DNA of 10,216 nucleotides from DTDR01 sp964505415 (GCA_964505415.1 CAZDHW010000026.1:1-10216); one strand, 5' to 3'. Numbered from the stretch's first letter, positions 1 to 8,394 are shown. Notes: generated by a model not told the origin, from the sequence alone. A program made the numbers and translations.

Positions 1-2
1 TT

Positions 3-179
3 AAATATTTTAGGTGTCCAAATACAAAAGGGTTTATATTTAGAAGGTTTATGAAAGTTTTTAGCTATTTCTTGTGGTAAAAGATTAAAAAAGAACCCGT
101 GTAAAATATCTGGCTTTATAATAAAAAAATTTTTGCTTTTATGTTTAAATGTTAATTCAATTGAAAATTTTATAGGCAT
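3..179 (-). CDS. cas6: Cas6-like crRNA-processing endonuclease, N-terminal fragment cut by window edge
   Basis: An open frame of 59 codons starts at the ATG at 179-177 and runs off base 1 without a stop. It reads MPIKFSIELTFKHK, then HGFFFNLLPQEIAKNFHK and KPFCIWTPKIF. This matches the first ferredoxin-like fold of Cas6-type RAMP proteins: a beta-strand beginning with a small start peptide, a helix following a hydrophobic 'GFFFNLL' segment, and a 'KPF' strand. Cas6 cuts the precursor CRISPR transcript within each repeat, and type III-B complexes usually take crRNA from such an enzyme in trans. A TGA lies in frame just upstream, which supports this start. No good ribosome binding site is visible. 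The gene follows the CARF gene by 37 bases on the same strand. Catalytic residues and the C-terminal Gly-rich loop lie outside the window, so the call rests on the N-terminal pattern and the context. Confidence 0.72.
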   Translation of the reverse strand, partial: MPIKFSIELTFKHKSKNFFIIKPDILHGFFFNLLPQEIAKNFHKPSKYKPFCIWTPKIF

Positions 180-216
180 TTTGAAATATTTTCATAATTC
201 TTATACAGCTATTACT

Positions 217-1050
217 TTAGTCTTTATTTTTCGTAATTTCATTTAAAATTAATTTGCCAATCTTCTTAATTTTGACTTTATATGGTTGATCATAATCATT
301 ACATTCTACTTCGATAAGCCCGTAAAACTCTAATCTTTGAATTTCTTCAGCAAAATCATTAAGCAATATCTCGATTTCTTCCCCTAACCTTGGTTTTTCG
401 TCTGATAATATGTTTAATAATTCTATTTCTTTACCTTTCGGGATATAAAGAAGGGGTGGGAAATTTATAATATCTTGAAATTCTTCATTTAAATAATAAA
501 CCTCTGAATGTGTTATAAACCCTGCAAGGGCACAAACTATTACATGAGCTTTAAAACCTCCGGTTGAATTAAAAAAAACTTTATAACCCTCCTCCTTTTT
601 CTTTTGAGCTAATCTAACTAGATGGTCAAGCATATCTGAGATGCCTTTAACAAATTCTTTTTTTCTATCCTCGCCTTCAAATGTTTTCAAAAAATATCCA
701 GGAAATTCTTTAGAAGTGTATATAGAAAAACCAAGTTCTTTCATATACCTTTCGAGTGTTCTTACACAAATTTCATTTACTGGGGTTTTTGTTCCTATAA
801 AATATAATTCAATATAGGATTTAGAATTTTCTATTTTCTTTAAAAAAGCATTTAGTTCAGCTGAATTTTTTAAGGGGTCAGACTTTATAAACTGATAAAT
901 ATCTTTCATTATTTTAGAATTATCAAGAATTTTTTTCCAAAATTCGTTATCAGAAAGTTTGGCATTCTTTATCTCCAAAGGAATTTTTTCTTGTTTTTGA
1001 TAATTTGTAATAATACTTGCTCCCACATTAATAATATGAAATTCTTTCAT
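217..1050 (-). CDS. CARF-wHTH protein, probable Crn1-like ring nuclease (Cas_APE2256 type)
   Basis: This 277-residue protein has an N-terminal CARF Rossmann domain (about 1-205) and a winged-helix region (about 220-275) and no further effector domain. The two CARF ligand-site signatures are present: N8-V9-G10-A11-S12 after strand 1, and S162-T163-G164-G165-F166-K167 after a later strand. In the Sulfolobus Crn1 ring nuclease Sso2081, a Ser and a Lys at the equivalent places (S11 and K168, from memory) support cleavage of cyclic tetra-adenylate. Ser12 and Lys167 fit that pattern. The inferred role is to degrade the cyclic oligoadenylate made by Cas10 and so switch off the effector encoded upstream. 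It could instead be a CARF transcription regulator, since a wHTH is present. It is the penultimate gene of the operon, 15 bases after cmr6, and its start lies in a small tandem duplication. Only a weak GGGA precedes the ATG. CARF identity is strong; enzymatic activity is inferred. Confidence 0.82.
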   Translation of the reverse strand: MKEFHIINVGASIITNYQKQEKIPLEIKNAKLSDNEFWKKILDNSKIMKDIYQFIKSDPLKNSAELNAFLKKIENSKSYIELYFIGTKTPVNEICVRTLERYMKELGFSIYTSKEFPGYFLKTFEGEDRKKEFVKGISDMLDHLVRLAQKKKEEGYKVFFNSTGGFKAHVIVCALAGFITHSEVYYLNEEFQDIINFPPLLYIPKGKEIELLNILSDEKPRLGEEIEILLNDFAEEIQRLEFYGLIEVECNDYDQPYKVKIKKIGKLILNEITKNKD

Positions 1051-1075
1051 ATTAAAAATCCCATATTAAAAATCT
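1048..1075. repeat. 14-bp tandem duplication at the cmr6 stop / CARF start junction
   Basis: On the plus strand catattaaaaatcc (1048-1061) is followed directly by catattaaaaatct (1062-1075), with 13 of 14 bases identical. On the coding strand each copy contains TTTTTAATATG. The upstream copy carries the TAA stop of cmr6 and a dead-end ATG that meets a stop after five codons. The downstream copy carries the real ATG of the CARF gene. Without the duplication the two genes would be separated by a single base. This is probably a slippage duplication that widened the gap to 15 bases and moved the CARF start away from any ribosome binding site inside cmr6. Confidence 0.8.
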
Positions 1076-1968
1076 TCTATAAAAATCCCATAACCTAATG
1101 AGGTTTTAGCTCCCACACCATAGCTTTTAAGAGCTTCTAATAGCAATACTTTAGTTTTATTAAGTAGATTTTTATTAGGGTCCTTAGCTACCTTTGAGGC
1201 AAGATAGAATTTAAATTTAGTTTTTTCTACTGTTAGAAACTTTATGGGAACTGGATTTTGCCAGTCAGTTGGGGGTTGTCCTTCTGAATAATATTTTGGA
1301 TAATGAGGATTCATTATATCTATTTTCAATTTTATTCCTCCAATAGGATATGCATCAAAAAATATCACTTTTCCTTGCTGTTTCTGTGTTCCAAAAATTT
1401 CAATTAAATCTTTAAATGAAATATTATCCACTTCAAGGCCTAAATCCTCTCCATCATCTAAGGCTTTACTAACTTCTTTTATTACCTCTTCAAAATCTTT
1501 ATTCTCTTCTTTATTTTTCTCCTCAGCAAACTTTAAAACTGCCCAGTGTCTTGTAACTCCCTTTATTGCACTCCCAGGAATGTATGGAATACCATAAATA
1601 TAATGAAGTGTCATCGAAGTTTCTTGAGGATGAGAGGCTCCGAGACCAATGATTAAACGCCAAAATATATTTGGAGAACAGCTTTCTACCTCATAACCTT
1701 CATTTTTTAGTTTAGATATTATATTATTTTTTCTTTCTGCAAAATTTTTCAGAAACTCTCCGTCCCATTTGAATTTTTCTATATCTTCGTTTACTCTGAT
1801 TTTTAATTCACTATTTCTTTCAGTAATTGAGGGTAAATTAAAAAGATAAGCAAAATTGATTTCTTTAAACTTCCGAGGATTAATCTGCCCACCGAAAAAG
1901 TTATCAAGTAATTCTCTGAAATTTTTATTGAAATATTTATTATTAGAAACTCTTATGTTTTCATTCAT
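1066..1968 (-). CDS. cmr6: Type III-B RAMP protein Cmr6
   Basis: This 300-residue Cas7-type RAMP subunit sits in the Cmr effector complex next to Cmr1, at the end that holds the 3' portion of the crRNA. Family hallmarks are the segment around 102-142 (W103, R104, GLGASHPQE, then YGIPYIPGSAIKGVTRH), the motif FGTQKQQGKVIFFDAYP at about 192-208, the strand D217-I218-M219-N220-P221-H222-Y223, and the C-terminal Gly-rich stretch YGVGAKTSLGYG at 283-294. Length is normal for the family. The ATG at 1968 forms an ATGA overlap with the cmr5 stop and is preceded by a strong GGAGGAGGGAG site inside cmr5, which indicates coupled translation. It is intact. Confidence 0.95.
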   Translation of the reverse strand: MNENIRVSNNKYFNKNFRELLDNFFGGQINPRKFKEINFAYLFNLPSITERNSELKIRVNEDIEKFKWDGEFLKNFAERKNNIISKLKNEGYEVESCSPNIFWRLIIGLGASHPQETSMTLHYIYGIPYIPGSAIKGVTRHWAVLKFAEEKNKEENKDFEEVIKEVSKALDDGEDLGLEVDNISFKDLIEIFGTQKQQGKVIFFDAYPIGGIKLKIDIMNPHYPKYYSEGQPPTDWQNPVPIKFLTVEKTKFKFYLASKVAKDPNKNLLNKTKVLLLEALKSYGVGAKTSLGYGIFIEDF

Positions 1969-2450
1969 TCTCCCTCCTCCTCAATTAACCCCTCTGCAAA
2001 TCTTTTAAGCCAAGTTAAAAGAGCAAGAATTTCTTGTGTAATGTACCTGTAAGTTAATGAATCGCAGGATATAACCCATTCTATAAGATTATTTTGCTCT
2101 TGAGGCATTCTTATTCTTGTAGTATTTTCACTTTTCATATACTCTGTAAGTTGTTTATAAATTAAATCATAGGCGTTTTTGGGATTTTCAGGGGTTCCCG
2201 GGTTGTACGTTTCTCTATCTTTTTTCTTTTGTTTTTGCCGTTTTGATATAACAAATGCAAGTGTTTGTCCTAAACCACTAGATAATATCATAGATGAAAT
2301 TTTTTTAATATAGGAGTTATATTTATCATCTTCATACCATTCTCCATCTATTTGTGTTTTTCTAATTATTTTTTTCCCTTCTTCTGCACACTTATATGCG
2401 AATTCTGCTCTTCCTTTTTCAAGTTTGTTTACTGTTGTTTCTTTTTCCAT
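1965..2450 (-). CDS. cmr5: Type III-B small subunit Cmr5
   Basis: This 161-residue, mostly helical protein is the small subunit of the Cmr complex. Several copies line the inner filament along Cmr4 and help hold target RNA. Recognisable stretches are LEKGRAEFAYKCAEEG at 10-25, which resembles the family N-terminal helix, and ISSMILSSGLGQTLAFVISK at 51-70, the conserved 'GLGQTLAF' segment. A Lys- and Arg-rich patch follows (RQKQKKKDR, 71-79), and the rest (about 92-150) is helical. An AGGAGG site lies just before the start, 10 bases after the cmr4 stop. The TGA stop overlaps the cmr6 ATG. It is intact and of typical or slightly long size. Confidence 0.93.
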   Translation of the reverse strand: MEKETTVNKLEKGRAEFAYKCAEEGKKIIRKTQIDGEWYEDDKYNSYIKKISSMILSSGLGQTLAFVISKRQKQKKKDRETYNPGTPENPKNAYDLIYKQLTEYMKSENTTRIRMPQEQNNLIEWVISCDSLTYRYITQEILALLTWLKRFAEGLIEEEGE

Positions 2451-2460
2451 TTTTATCCTC

Positions 2461-3462
2461 CTATTTTAAAACCTGAATTCTTACAATACCTTTTCCAATT
2501 GTTTGATTTCCACCGATTTGAATGACTTCTGGAATACCTTTCTCAAAAAACTGAAGAACTTTTTCTGCTTCTTTATCGTTAGAATTTGCTTTAAAAATCC
2601 CTTTTGCATCATCACTTTCAACTCTTATTGGTGAAGCCATAGCGATAGAGTAAAGAATTGTATCCTGTGGAAGATATTCTTCTGTCCATAAAGCGCCACT
2701 TTTTACGGTACCAGTTACATCGTCGATTCTTGTTCTTGTTATTATTTCTGTTGAACTTGTAACAAATTGCTCAAAGTCGTCATCGGATAAAATTACTAAA
2801 TCTTTTTCAAGTTTCTCTCGCCAGAATTTGTAAACATCATTTTCTTGCTCTGGAAAAACTTTTTTGGCAAAAAATTGAGAAATTTTTTTAATCTCCTCAT
2901 TTCTTTTAGCCTTAAATGTATATTCTTCAAGAACAATTTGGTCACCGATAATAATTGTCGATTCATTTGATACCCAACAACTCCCTTCATTAATTTTTTC
3001 TGTAATTGAATAATTAAAACTTTCTCCTATTAATTTCAGATCTTCTCTAAATCTTTCAAGAACCATTAAACAAGTAATCCATGCAAATACGCCTTTTAAG
3101 GATTTAACCGGAAATAAAAGAATTCTTGCATCAGTAAAAGAGAGTGCACCAGCATGGGCTTCTTCGGTATCTTCCGGACCAAAAATAAGAGAAAGATAAT
3201 CAGTTTCTTTTTCTTTATTATCTTTTTTATATTTAATTTTGTCTTTTGGTCTTATTGTCTGTTCCTCAATGTTTATCCCTTTATTTAAACTACTAAACGC
3301 TTCTCTTATACATCCCTTCAGTCCAGAAGCCTCAATTTTTGGAAAGTTTGTATGCCTTTCTCTCTGAATAGGTAAATCAACAATCCCTGTTATCTCTCCT
3401 CCACTTCCTGGATGAAGAGGTGTCTCGGCAATTATGAAAAATATTTTTGATTTTTTTATCAT
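2461..3462 (-). CDS. cmr4: Type III-B backbone RNase subunit Cmr4 (Cas7)
   Basis: This 333-residue RAMP protein forms the repeated backbone of the Cmr complex and cuts the crRNA-bound target RNA at 6-nucleotide intervals. The N-terminus reads TPLHPGSGGE (14-23), then I27-V28-D29-L30-P31-I32-Q33-R34-E35. In this family the Asp of the 'DLPIQRE' loop is the catalytic residue (Asp26 in the Pyrococcus protein), so Asp29 should be the active site here. Other family marks are the SGLKGCIRE segment at 46-54, FGPEDTEEAHAGALSFTDARIL at about 94-115, SLKGVFAWIT at 121-130, GALWTEEYLP at 256-265 and the Gly-rich end IQIGGNQTIGKG at 315-326. A GAGGAGG ribosome binding site lies within the last codons of the upstream CARF-RelE gene, 2 bases before this gene. 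It appears fully functional. Confidence 0.95.
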   Translation of the reverse strand: MIKKSKIFFIIAETPLHPGSGGEITGIVDLPIQRERHTNFPKIEASGLKGCIREAFSSLNKGINIEEQTIRPKDKIKYKKDNKEKETDYLSLIFGPEDTEEAHAGALSFTDARILLFPVKSLKGVFAWITCLMVLERFREDLKLIGESFNYSITEKINEGSCWVSNESTIIIGDQIVLEEYTFKAKRNEEIKKISQFFAKKVFPEQENDVYKFWREKLEKDLVILSDDDFEQFVTSSTEIITRTRIDDVTGTVKSGALWTEEYLPQDTILYSIAMASPIRVESDDAKGIFKANSNDKEAEKVLQFFEKGIPEVIQIGGNQTIGKGIVRIQVLK

Positions 3463-3464
3463 CT

Positions 3465-4595
3465 TTATACCTCCTCTTTATAAATTTTAGAGTTTTTTAT
3501 TATTTCTTCTTTAAATTTCTTGTTAATTTTAATGTTTTCTAAATACTTTTGATATTTTTCATGACTTTCAAAAGTTTTATATATAAAAATTTTTTCTGAT
3601 TCTTCAAAATAAAAAATTCTATAAGGATTATTTCCATCATCATAAACATAATGACCATTTTTATTTTCTGTTTTGCTTTGTCTTACATCTTTTTTCCAGA
3701 ACTTTTCAGTTAAGATTCGTTTAATATTATTTTGTTGCTGAATTTCATTATAAACTTCCTCTGGAGCATAAAAAATAAAAAATTTGCTTTTATACTTCTT
3801 CCATAGGATTTGTCCAATTGGGTTTAGAGAGACATAAGTAATGTTATTTAATTTTGTTTCTTCTAATAAATCGTAACATTCATTTAAAACATTGTGTGGA
3901 AGTTCTGTTTTGGAAAGAAAATTTGGATGTGCCATTTTATCAAAATATTGCCAATATTTTTCAAATAATTCCCAATTTATATTAATTGGAATATAAGGAA
4001 TTTTAATTAAGGCATCTGTATCTTCAAAAATGTAATAAATAGGGCATCTATTTACCTGTGCAAGAATAGCAAGATATGGTATAGTTGCCTTATATCCTCC
4101 TGTTATGTTAATTATTATATTATCCCAGTATTCTTGAGCAATGTTATAAATTGTATTTATCAAATTTACCATACCTTTACTAAATTCTTCTCTGCTCCAG
4201 ATTTGTAATCCTTCAATTTTTTTAATTTGTACTCTTCCAAAATCTTCTTGGAATTTATCATAATATTCTATTGCACTTTGCAAAATCTCAGCAGCAAGAC
4301 AGCTCAACGCTGTGTCAGAATACAAAAGATGAATCTCAAAATCTTCTTTCAGCTCTTCTTTAAGTTTTACTAAACTCTTAATTTCTGCTGAAACCCCAAT
4401 GTTATTTCTAAAATAATCTTCCCTTAATATGCTTTCAATAATTTTATTTTTTCGACTCCTTTCTTTCTCAAGCTCTTCAGCTTTAATTCTATTAACTTTA
4501 AAAAAGTTATAGGCATTTTTAAAATTTGTATCATTGTGCTCTTTTAAATAATTCTCAAAAATCGATGTTCCTACCATAGTAATTAATCTTTTCAT
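3465..4595 (-). CDS. CARF-wHTH-RelE effector, Cami1-like cyclic-oligoadenylate-activated mRNA interferase
   Basis: This 376-residue protein has three apparent parts. Residues 1-205 are a CARF domain of the APE2256 type, with G9-T10-S11 after strand 1 and I162-N163-I164-T165-G166-G167-Y168-K169-A170 as the second ligand motif. Residues about 225-270 look like a winged helix (…LNPIGQILWKKY), matching the tail of the 277-residue CARF protein in this operon. Residues about 271-355 resemble a RelE/HigB mRNA interferase: FFIFYAPEEVYNEI, then N323-P324-Y325-R326-I327-F328-Y329-F330, EKIFIYKTF (334-342) and ESHEKYQKYL. Candidate catalytic basic and aromatic residues include R305, H315, R326, K340, H345 and Y348. 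The described Cami1 family has this architecture and cuts mRNA in the ribosomal A site when cyclic tetra-adenylate binds the CARF domain. The gene sits between cmr3 and cmr4 and its ATG overlaps the cmr3 stop (ATGA). The RelE call rests on pattern and architecture; no typical HEPN RX4-6H motif was found. Confidence 0.85.
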   Translation of the reverse strand: MKRLITMVGTSIFENYLKEHNDTNFKNAYNFFKVNRIKAEELEKERSRKNKIIESILREDYFRNNIGVSAEIKSLVKLKEELKEDFEIHLLYSDTALSCLAAEILQSAIEYYDKFQEDFGRVQIKKIEGLQIWSREEFSKGMVNLINTIYNIAQEYWDNIIINITGGYKATIPYLAILAQVNRCPIYYIFEDTDALIKIPYIPININWELFEKYWQYFDKMAHPNFLSKTELPHNVLNECYDLLEETKLNNITYVSLNPIGQILWKKYKSKFFIFYAPEEVYNEIQQQNNIKRILTEKFWKKDVRQSKTENKNGHYVYDDGNNPYRIFYFEESEKIFIYKTFESHEKYQKYLENIKINKKFKEEIIKNSKIYKEEV

Positions 4596-5701
4596 AGCTT
4601 TATCTCCCCAAGCAAAGCTAATCCAAACCCTTCTTCAGGATTTATATCAGAAATGTTTTGAAGATGAAATGTATTTTTAATTTGTTCGGCTGATACATTA
4701 TTTATAATTTCAAAATAATAAACACTACCGGCAGGAACTGCTTTATACATAGGTTTAGGTCTTTGGTGTGCTAAGTCCCACCCACCAATTAAATTAAATT
4801 TCCCGATAGCACAAGCAACGAGTTTCAAATCTATTCCATTGTAGCTTCCTAGAAGAGACTTCTTTTTAATCCATTTTGGAAGCCAGCCTTTTTCAAAAAT
4901 TGCAGGGGTGGCTAAATAAATTTTAAAGAGTTTGTTTTCGAATTTAAAATTTATATCTCTTAAGTTTGTTAATGGGTCAACGTTTTTGATCTTCTCAATT
5001 TTAACAGTTTTACCCTCTCCACCAAGTTGAATTAAACCTTCTTCTGGATAGCTGATTAATCCATTTATTTCTACAAATAAACTTGTATCTTTTTTTAACC
5101 TTATCATAGGAACCCTGTATAAATGTTTTTTTTCTTCTGAAGACAAGGTTTTTCTACTTCTTTTAATTCCTGTCTTTTTTTCTTCAATAAAAATTTCTTT
5201 CTTCTCTGTTAAACTAAGAACTCTTTTACTGGCTGTCAAATAATCTTTTAAATTATCAATATCTATAAATCCATCACACTCTTCAACTTCAAAATCTTTT
5301 TTATTAACTAAAATCTTCTCCAAAGGGTAATTAGATATAAAGATTTCGGGTTTGTTTTCATAATCAACATAAAAGAGATTATTTCCCCCACTCCCAAATG
5401 CCCCTTTCTTTTTAAGCAAATCATTTGGAACCGAAAAAAGTAAATTATTTTTCAAGGAAATAAAAGGGCCCTTTATTTTTAAACTACCTTTTTTATCTTT
5501 AGTTCCAAGTTCTTTTTCATAATTTCCTTCTTTGAATTCTTTTAATTTTCCTCTTTCAAAAATGAGCCAAGTTCTTATTGCTCCGTAAATAGTCGATGGA
5601 TAAGGAGGAAAAATAGAATTTGCCCATGTCTCTGAACCCATACTAAAGGGTCTTCCATCTCTAAAAAATAAGGTATCAAGCGGCTTAATTTTATACCACA
5701 T
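4592..5701 (-). CDS. cmr3: Type III-B RAMP protein Cmr3
   Basis: This 369-residue Cas5-type RAMP subunit pairs with Cmr2/Cas10 at the foot of the complex and holds the 8-nucleotide 5' tag of the crRNA. Family signatures: the start I5-K6-P7-L8-D9-T10-L11-F12-F13-R14-D15-G16-R17-P18-F19, then FPPYPSTIYGAIRTWL at 31-46, a GGWDLAHQRPKPMYKAVPAG stretch at about 307-326, and the C-terminal EEGFGLALLGEI loop and strand. The FRDGRPF and GFGLALLG motifs are the classic marks of Cmr3. A GAGGAGAG site precedes the ATG, which lies 2 bases after the cmr2 stop. The 3' end overlaps the CARF-RelE start by 4 bases. It is intact and of normal length. Confidence 0.95.
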   Translation of the reverse strand: MWYKIKPLDTLFFRDGRPFSMGSETWANSIFPPYPSTIYGAIRTWLIFERGKLKEFKEGNYEKELGTKDKKGSLKIKGPFISLKNNLLFSVPNDLLKKKGAFGSGGNNLFYVDYENKPEIFISNYPLEKILVNKKDFEVEECDGFIDIDNLKDYLTASKRVLSLTEKKEIFIEEKKTGIKRSRKTLSSEEKKHLYRVPMIRLKKDTSLFVEINGLISYPEEGLIQLGGEGKTVKIEKIKNVDPLTNLRDINFKFENKLFKIYLATPAIFEKGWLPKWIKKKSLLGSYNGIDLKLVACAIGKFNLIGGWDLAHQRPKPMYKAVPAGSVYYFEIINNVSAEQIKNTFHLQNISDINPEEGFGLALLGEIKL

Positions 5702-5703
5702 TT

Positions 5704-8394
5704 TTACTCTCCTCTATTCATAAAGCTTGCTATTTCAAGCAAGTTCGTAAAATTGTTTAAATCTCCACCAACTCCCCATAAAAGTGTATGAGCATTTTCA
5801 AAGAATGAATTTACAAAATCTTTTTTATCTTTCTCTATTCCATTATATGCTCTGGTAATTAATCTTTTTAATTCAGTATCTATTAATTTCTCAGGAAGCA
5901 ATCCTTGTTTCAATTTATAAAATTCCATGTTAAATTTTTGAATAAATCCATCTGATATGTATTTTTTATATGGATTTTCTCTATTCATCCAATTTTTTAA
6001 ATTTTTAAGAATTTCTGTTGTTAAATGTTCATTTATCTTCCATTTAGCAATCCCAACTTTTTCTTCCCCTGAATGTTTTAATAAACAAATGGCAAATCTG
6101 TCCTTTCCTAAATTCTTTGCTTGTTTATTCATTTTAAAAACCTTATCAATAACGATTTTTAATGGCTCTTTATAATGGGCAATAACTACACCCATAGAAC
6201 AGGTAGCATTTTTACCCATTGTAAGATAATAAACACCATCTTTTAATACAAAACCAGAATCATTTTTAATATCAACTTTTATTGTTCCATTTTCAATTTT
6301 TATATGTCCTGAAAAAGCCCATCTTAATTTTTCCATTATATCAAAAAGGTCTTTTAGATTCATAAAAGCAAGAACATCATCTCCACCAGCATAAACAAGT
6401 TTTCCAAGATGTTCCTCTTCAACAATTTTTCTTACACATTCAATTGTATAATTTCTTAATGCAGTTGATATGGCTGAGTGAATAGCAGGTGTTAAAAGTT
6501 TATGTGGTTTATTATCAGGATAAAGTTTTTCTAATTTTTCTATCAATTCTTTTTTAAATTTATCAGGTAATTTTTTATTCCATACTTCTGAATTATAAGC
6601 GTATTGAATATCTGGCAAAAGTTCTCCCGAAAGCCATTTTCCCATATTGTCACCGTCAAGATAGATAATTGCATAATATGGATTTGGTTTGCCAACTTTA
6701 TCATAAAGTTTTTTAAGTTCTTTTTTTAAATCTTCTAAATTTTCAGAAGAGATTTTTATTCCTAATTCTTCTTGTATTTTCTTTTCTCTGAGATTCTCTT
6801 CATAAAACCATGAACCTTCAAGAGTTTCCTCTAAATTCAATTTTGGTAAGGATTTGATTTTTAAATATTTTAAATTGATTTTTTCAAAAAACTTATTCTC
6901 ATAGTTTTTAAACTCAGGTAATTCTTTTGCGCTTTCTTTAAAATCAGCACACGCAACTTCAGCAGTTGATGGAAATGAAAAAGCTTTAAAAATATCTATC
7001 CTATTTTCTAAATATATCTCAAAAGTTCTTTTTATGAAACACAAGGAACAAAGTCCTTCGCCATCAGATAAGTATTTTTGTTCAATTTTGCAAGTTAAAT
7101 CATGAGCTATCTGATTATATTTTAGAAACTTATTCTTATTTTTACTTTCCCAGAAAAATAAAACATTCCTTTCTCCACACAAAGAACATTTTCTTCCTGC
7201 CTCAGGTTTTTGCTCAAATCCTCTTAAATTCTTTCTTGCACCCATTGCTTTTTCAAGGGCAGTATAAAGAAGTTGATATATAAATCCTATGTTTGGTGGA
7301 TATTCGCCATTATTCTCTGCAAATGAATATAGTGTTTTCCAATTATCTAAATTCTCATTTGTAAAAAAGTCTTTTAAATTATCTATTTGCAAATCCTTAT
7401 CCCCTTTTCTCCATGGTATTGCAACCCAGTAGATTTGAGGAAAGTCAGAAAGTTGATCTTCTAAATCCTTTTTCTGTTCATCTGAGAGAGTAATGTTTAA
7501 TTTATTTAGAATTTCTTCTTTTATACTTTTAATCTCATCCTTGATTTTTTCTTCTATATTCTTTGCAAGTTCCTTAATCTCTTTTTCATCTGTAGGCCTT
7601 ATTATTGCCACAAATCTATTAGGAATAGTTGGAAGAGTCAAGTTTTTTGGGTCGAAATTTTTAGGTGTTAACTTTTTATTTTTGATGAGATACCAATCCA
7701 TCAACGGTTGCTTATAGAGATCAGGGTAGATTATAGAGGTAGGGCCATATTTTTCTATTACCTCCTCCATAGCAATAAATGTTAAATAAGAAAGAATAAA
7801 ACTTCCCATATAAAAATCCTGTGCTTTTCTTGACTGAGAAATAAAAGATTGAACAGGCCCGATTGTGAATAAAAGTAAAGAGTTATTTTGATAACTTTCA
7901 TAGGCTTTTATCGCAGTCGTCATTTTAAGATGTTCACAAATAGAATGGTCAGGTGTTCTTGTATCTGCTGGAAGAATAGGAATAAATTTCTTTAAATCTT
8001 TATTAGATACTTTTTTTATTAACTCTTCAAGTAAATTCCTCCAAATTAGAAACGCTTTTTGTTCATCAGATAAATTTATAAAAAATTCGGAGATTTCTTT
8101 TAATAAGTTAGAAATTTCCTTTATACATTCTTGATTATTTATAGTTGTATCTAATTTTATTTCTCCTTCACATAATGGGTGTCTTATTTCAGTAAAGTCT
8201 TGTTTAATCCCTTTTGGTAATAAACTTCTTTCCATACAAGCTGCAATTTGATCTGAGTATTTTCCTTCTTCAATTTCTGTAATATTAAATAACCCAGCAT
8301 ACTCTTTTGCTCTTCGCTCATGACTTGGGATGTCAAAAGGTTTATCTATTGGGTCATGGAAAAATTTTTTAAGAAAATCTTCATACCAGCTCAT
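5704..8394 (-). CDS. cmr2: Cas10/Cmr2, HD nuclease and cyclic oligoadenylate synthase subunit
   Basis: This 896-residue large subunit of the Cmr complex has HD-type residues at the N-terminus (H13-D14-P15 and H25-E26-R27-R28-A29), expected to form the single-stranded DNase. Family motif I178-G179-P180-V181-Q182-S183-F184 follows. Two CxxC pairs, C403/C406 and C449/C452, form a zinc finger. The first palm carries Y578-L579-D580-G581-D582. The second palm carries Y668-A669-G670-G671-D672-D673, the GGDD motif that makes cyclic oligoadenylate from ATP when target RNA binds. CSMGVVIAHYKEPL at 732-745 is another conserved Cmr2 strand and helix. Both catalytic centres look intact, consistent with two CARF proteins in the same operon. 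Its ATG overlaps the reading frame of the decayed upstream HEPN gene as ATGA, and its GAGAGG ribosome binding site lies in that remnant. Confidence 0.96.
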   Translation of the reverse strand: MSWYEDFLKKFFHDPIDKPFDIPSHERRAKEYAGLFNITEIEEGKYSDQIAACMERSLLPKGIKQDFTEIRHPLCEGEIKLDTTINNQECIKEISNLLKEISEFFINLSDEQKAFLIWRNLLEELIKKVSNKDLKKFIPILPADTRTPDHSICEHLKMTTAIKAYESYQNNSLLLFTIGPVQSFISQSRKAQDFYMGSFILSYLTFIAMEEVIEKYGPTSIIYPDLYKQPLMDWYLIKNKKLTPKNFDPKNLTLPTIPNRFVAIIRPTDEKEIKELAKNIEEKIKDEIKSIKEEILNKLNITLSDEQKKDLEDQLSDFPQIYWVAIPWRKGDKDLQIDNLKDFFTNENLDNWKTLYSFAENNGEYPPNIGFIYQLLYTALEKAMGARKNLRGFEQKPEAGRKCSLCGERNVLFFWESKNKNKFLKYNQIAHDLTCKIEQKYLSDGEGLCSLCFIKRTFEIYLENRIDIFKAFSFPSTAEVACADFKESAKELPEFKNYENKFFEKINLKYLKIKSLPKLNLEETLEGSWFYEENLREKKIQEELGIKISSENLEDLKKELKKLYDKVGKPNPYYAIIYLDGDNMGKWLSGELLPDIQYAYNSEVWNKKLPDKFKKELIEKLEKLYPDNKPHKLLTPAIHSAISTALRNYTIECVRKIVEEEHLGKLVYAGGDDVLAFMNLKDLFDIMEKLRWAFSGHIKIENGTIKVDIKNDSGFVLKDGVYYLTMGKNATCSMGVVIAHYKEPLKIVIDKVFKMNKQAKNLGKDRFAICLLKHSGEEKVGIAKWKINEHLTTEILKNLKNWMNRENPYKKYISDGFIQKFNMEFYKLKQGLLPEKLIDTELKRLITRAYNGIEKDKKDFVNSFFENAHTLLWGVGGDLNNFTNLLEIASFMNRGE

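Noticed and set aside
2796..2990. Minus-strand open frame of 64 codons inside cmr4
   Set aside because: It is a shifted frame within a well-supported Cmr4 and shows no family pattern.
3465..4595. Csx1/Csm6-type HEPN effector as the identity of the 376-residue CARF protein
   Set aside because: No RX4-6H motif was found in its C-terminal part; the NPYRIFYF…FIYKTF strand pattern fits RelE better.
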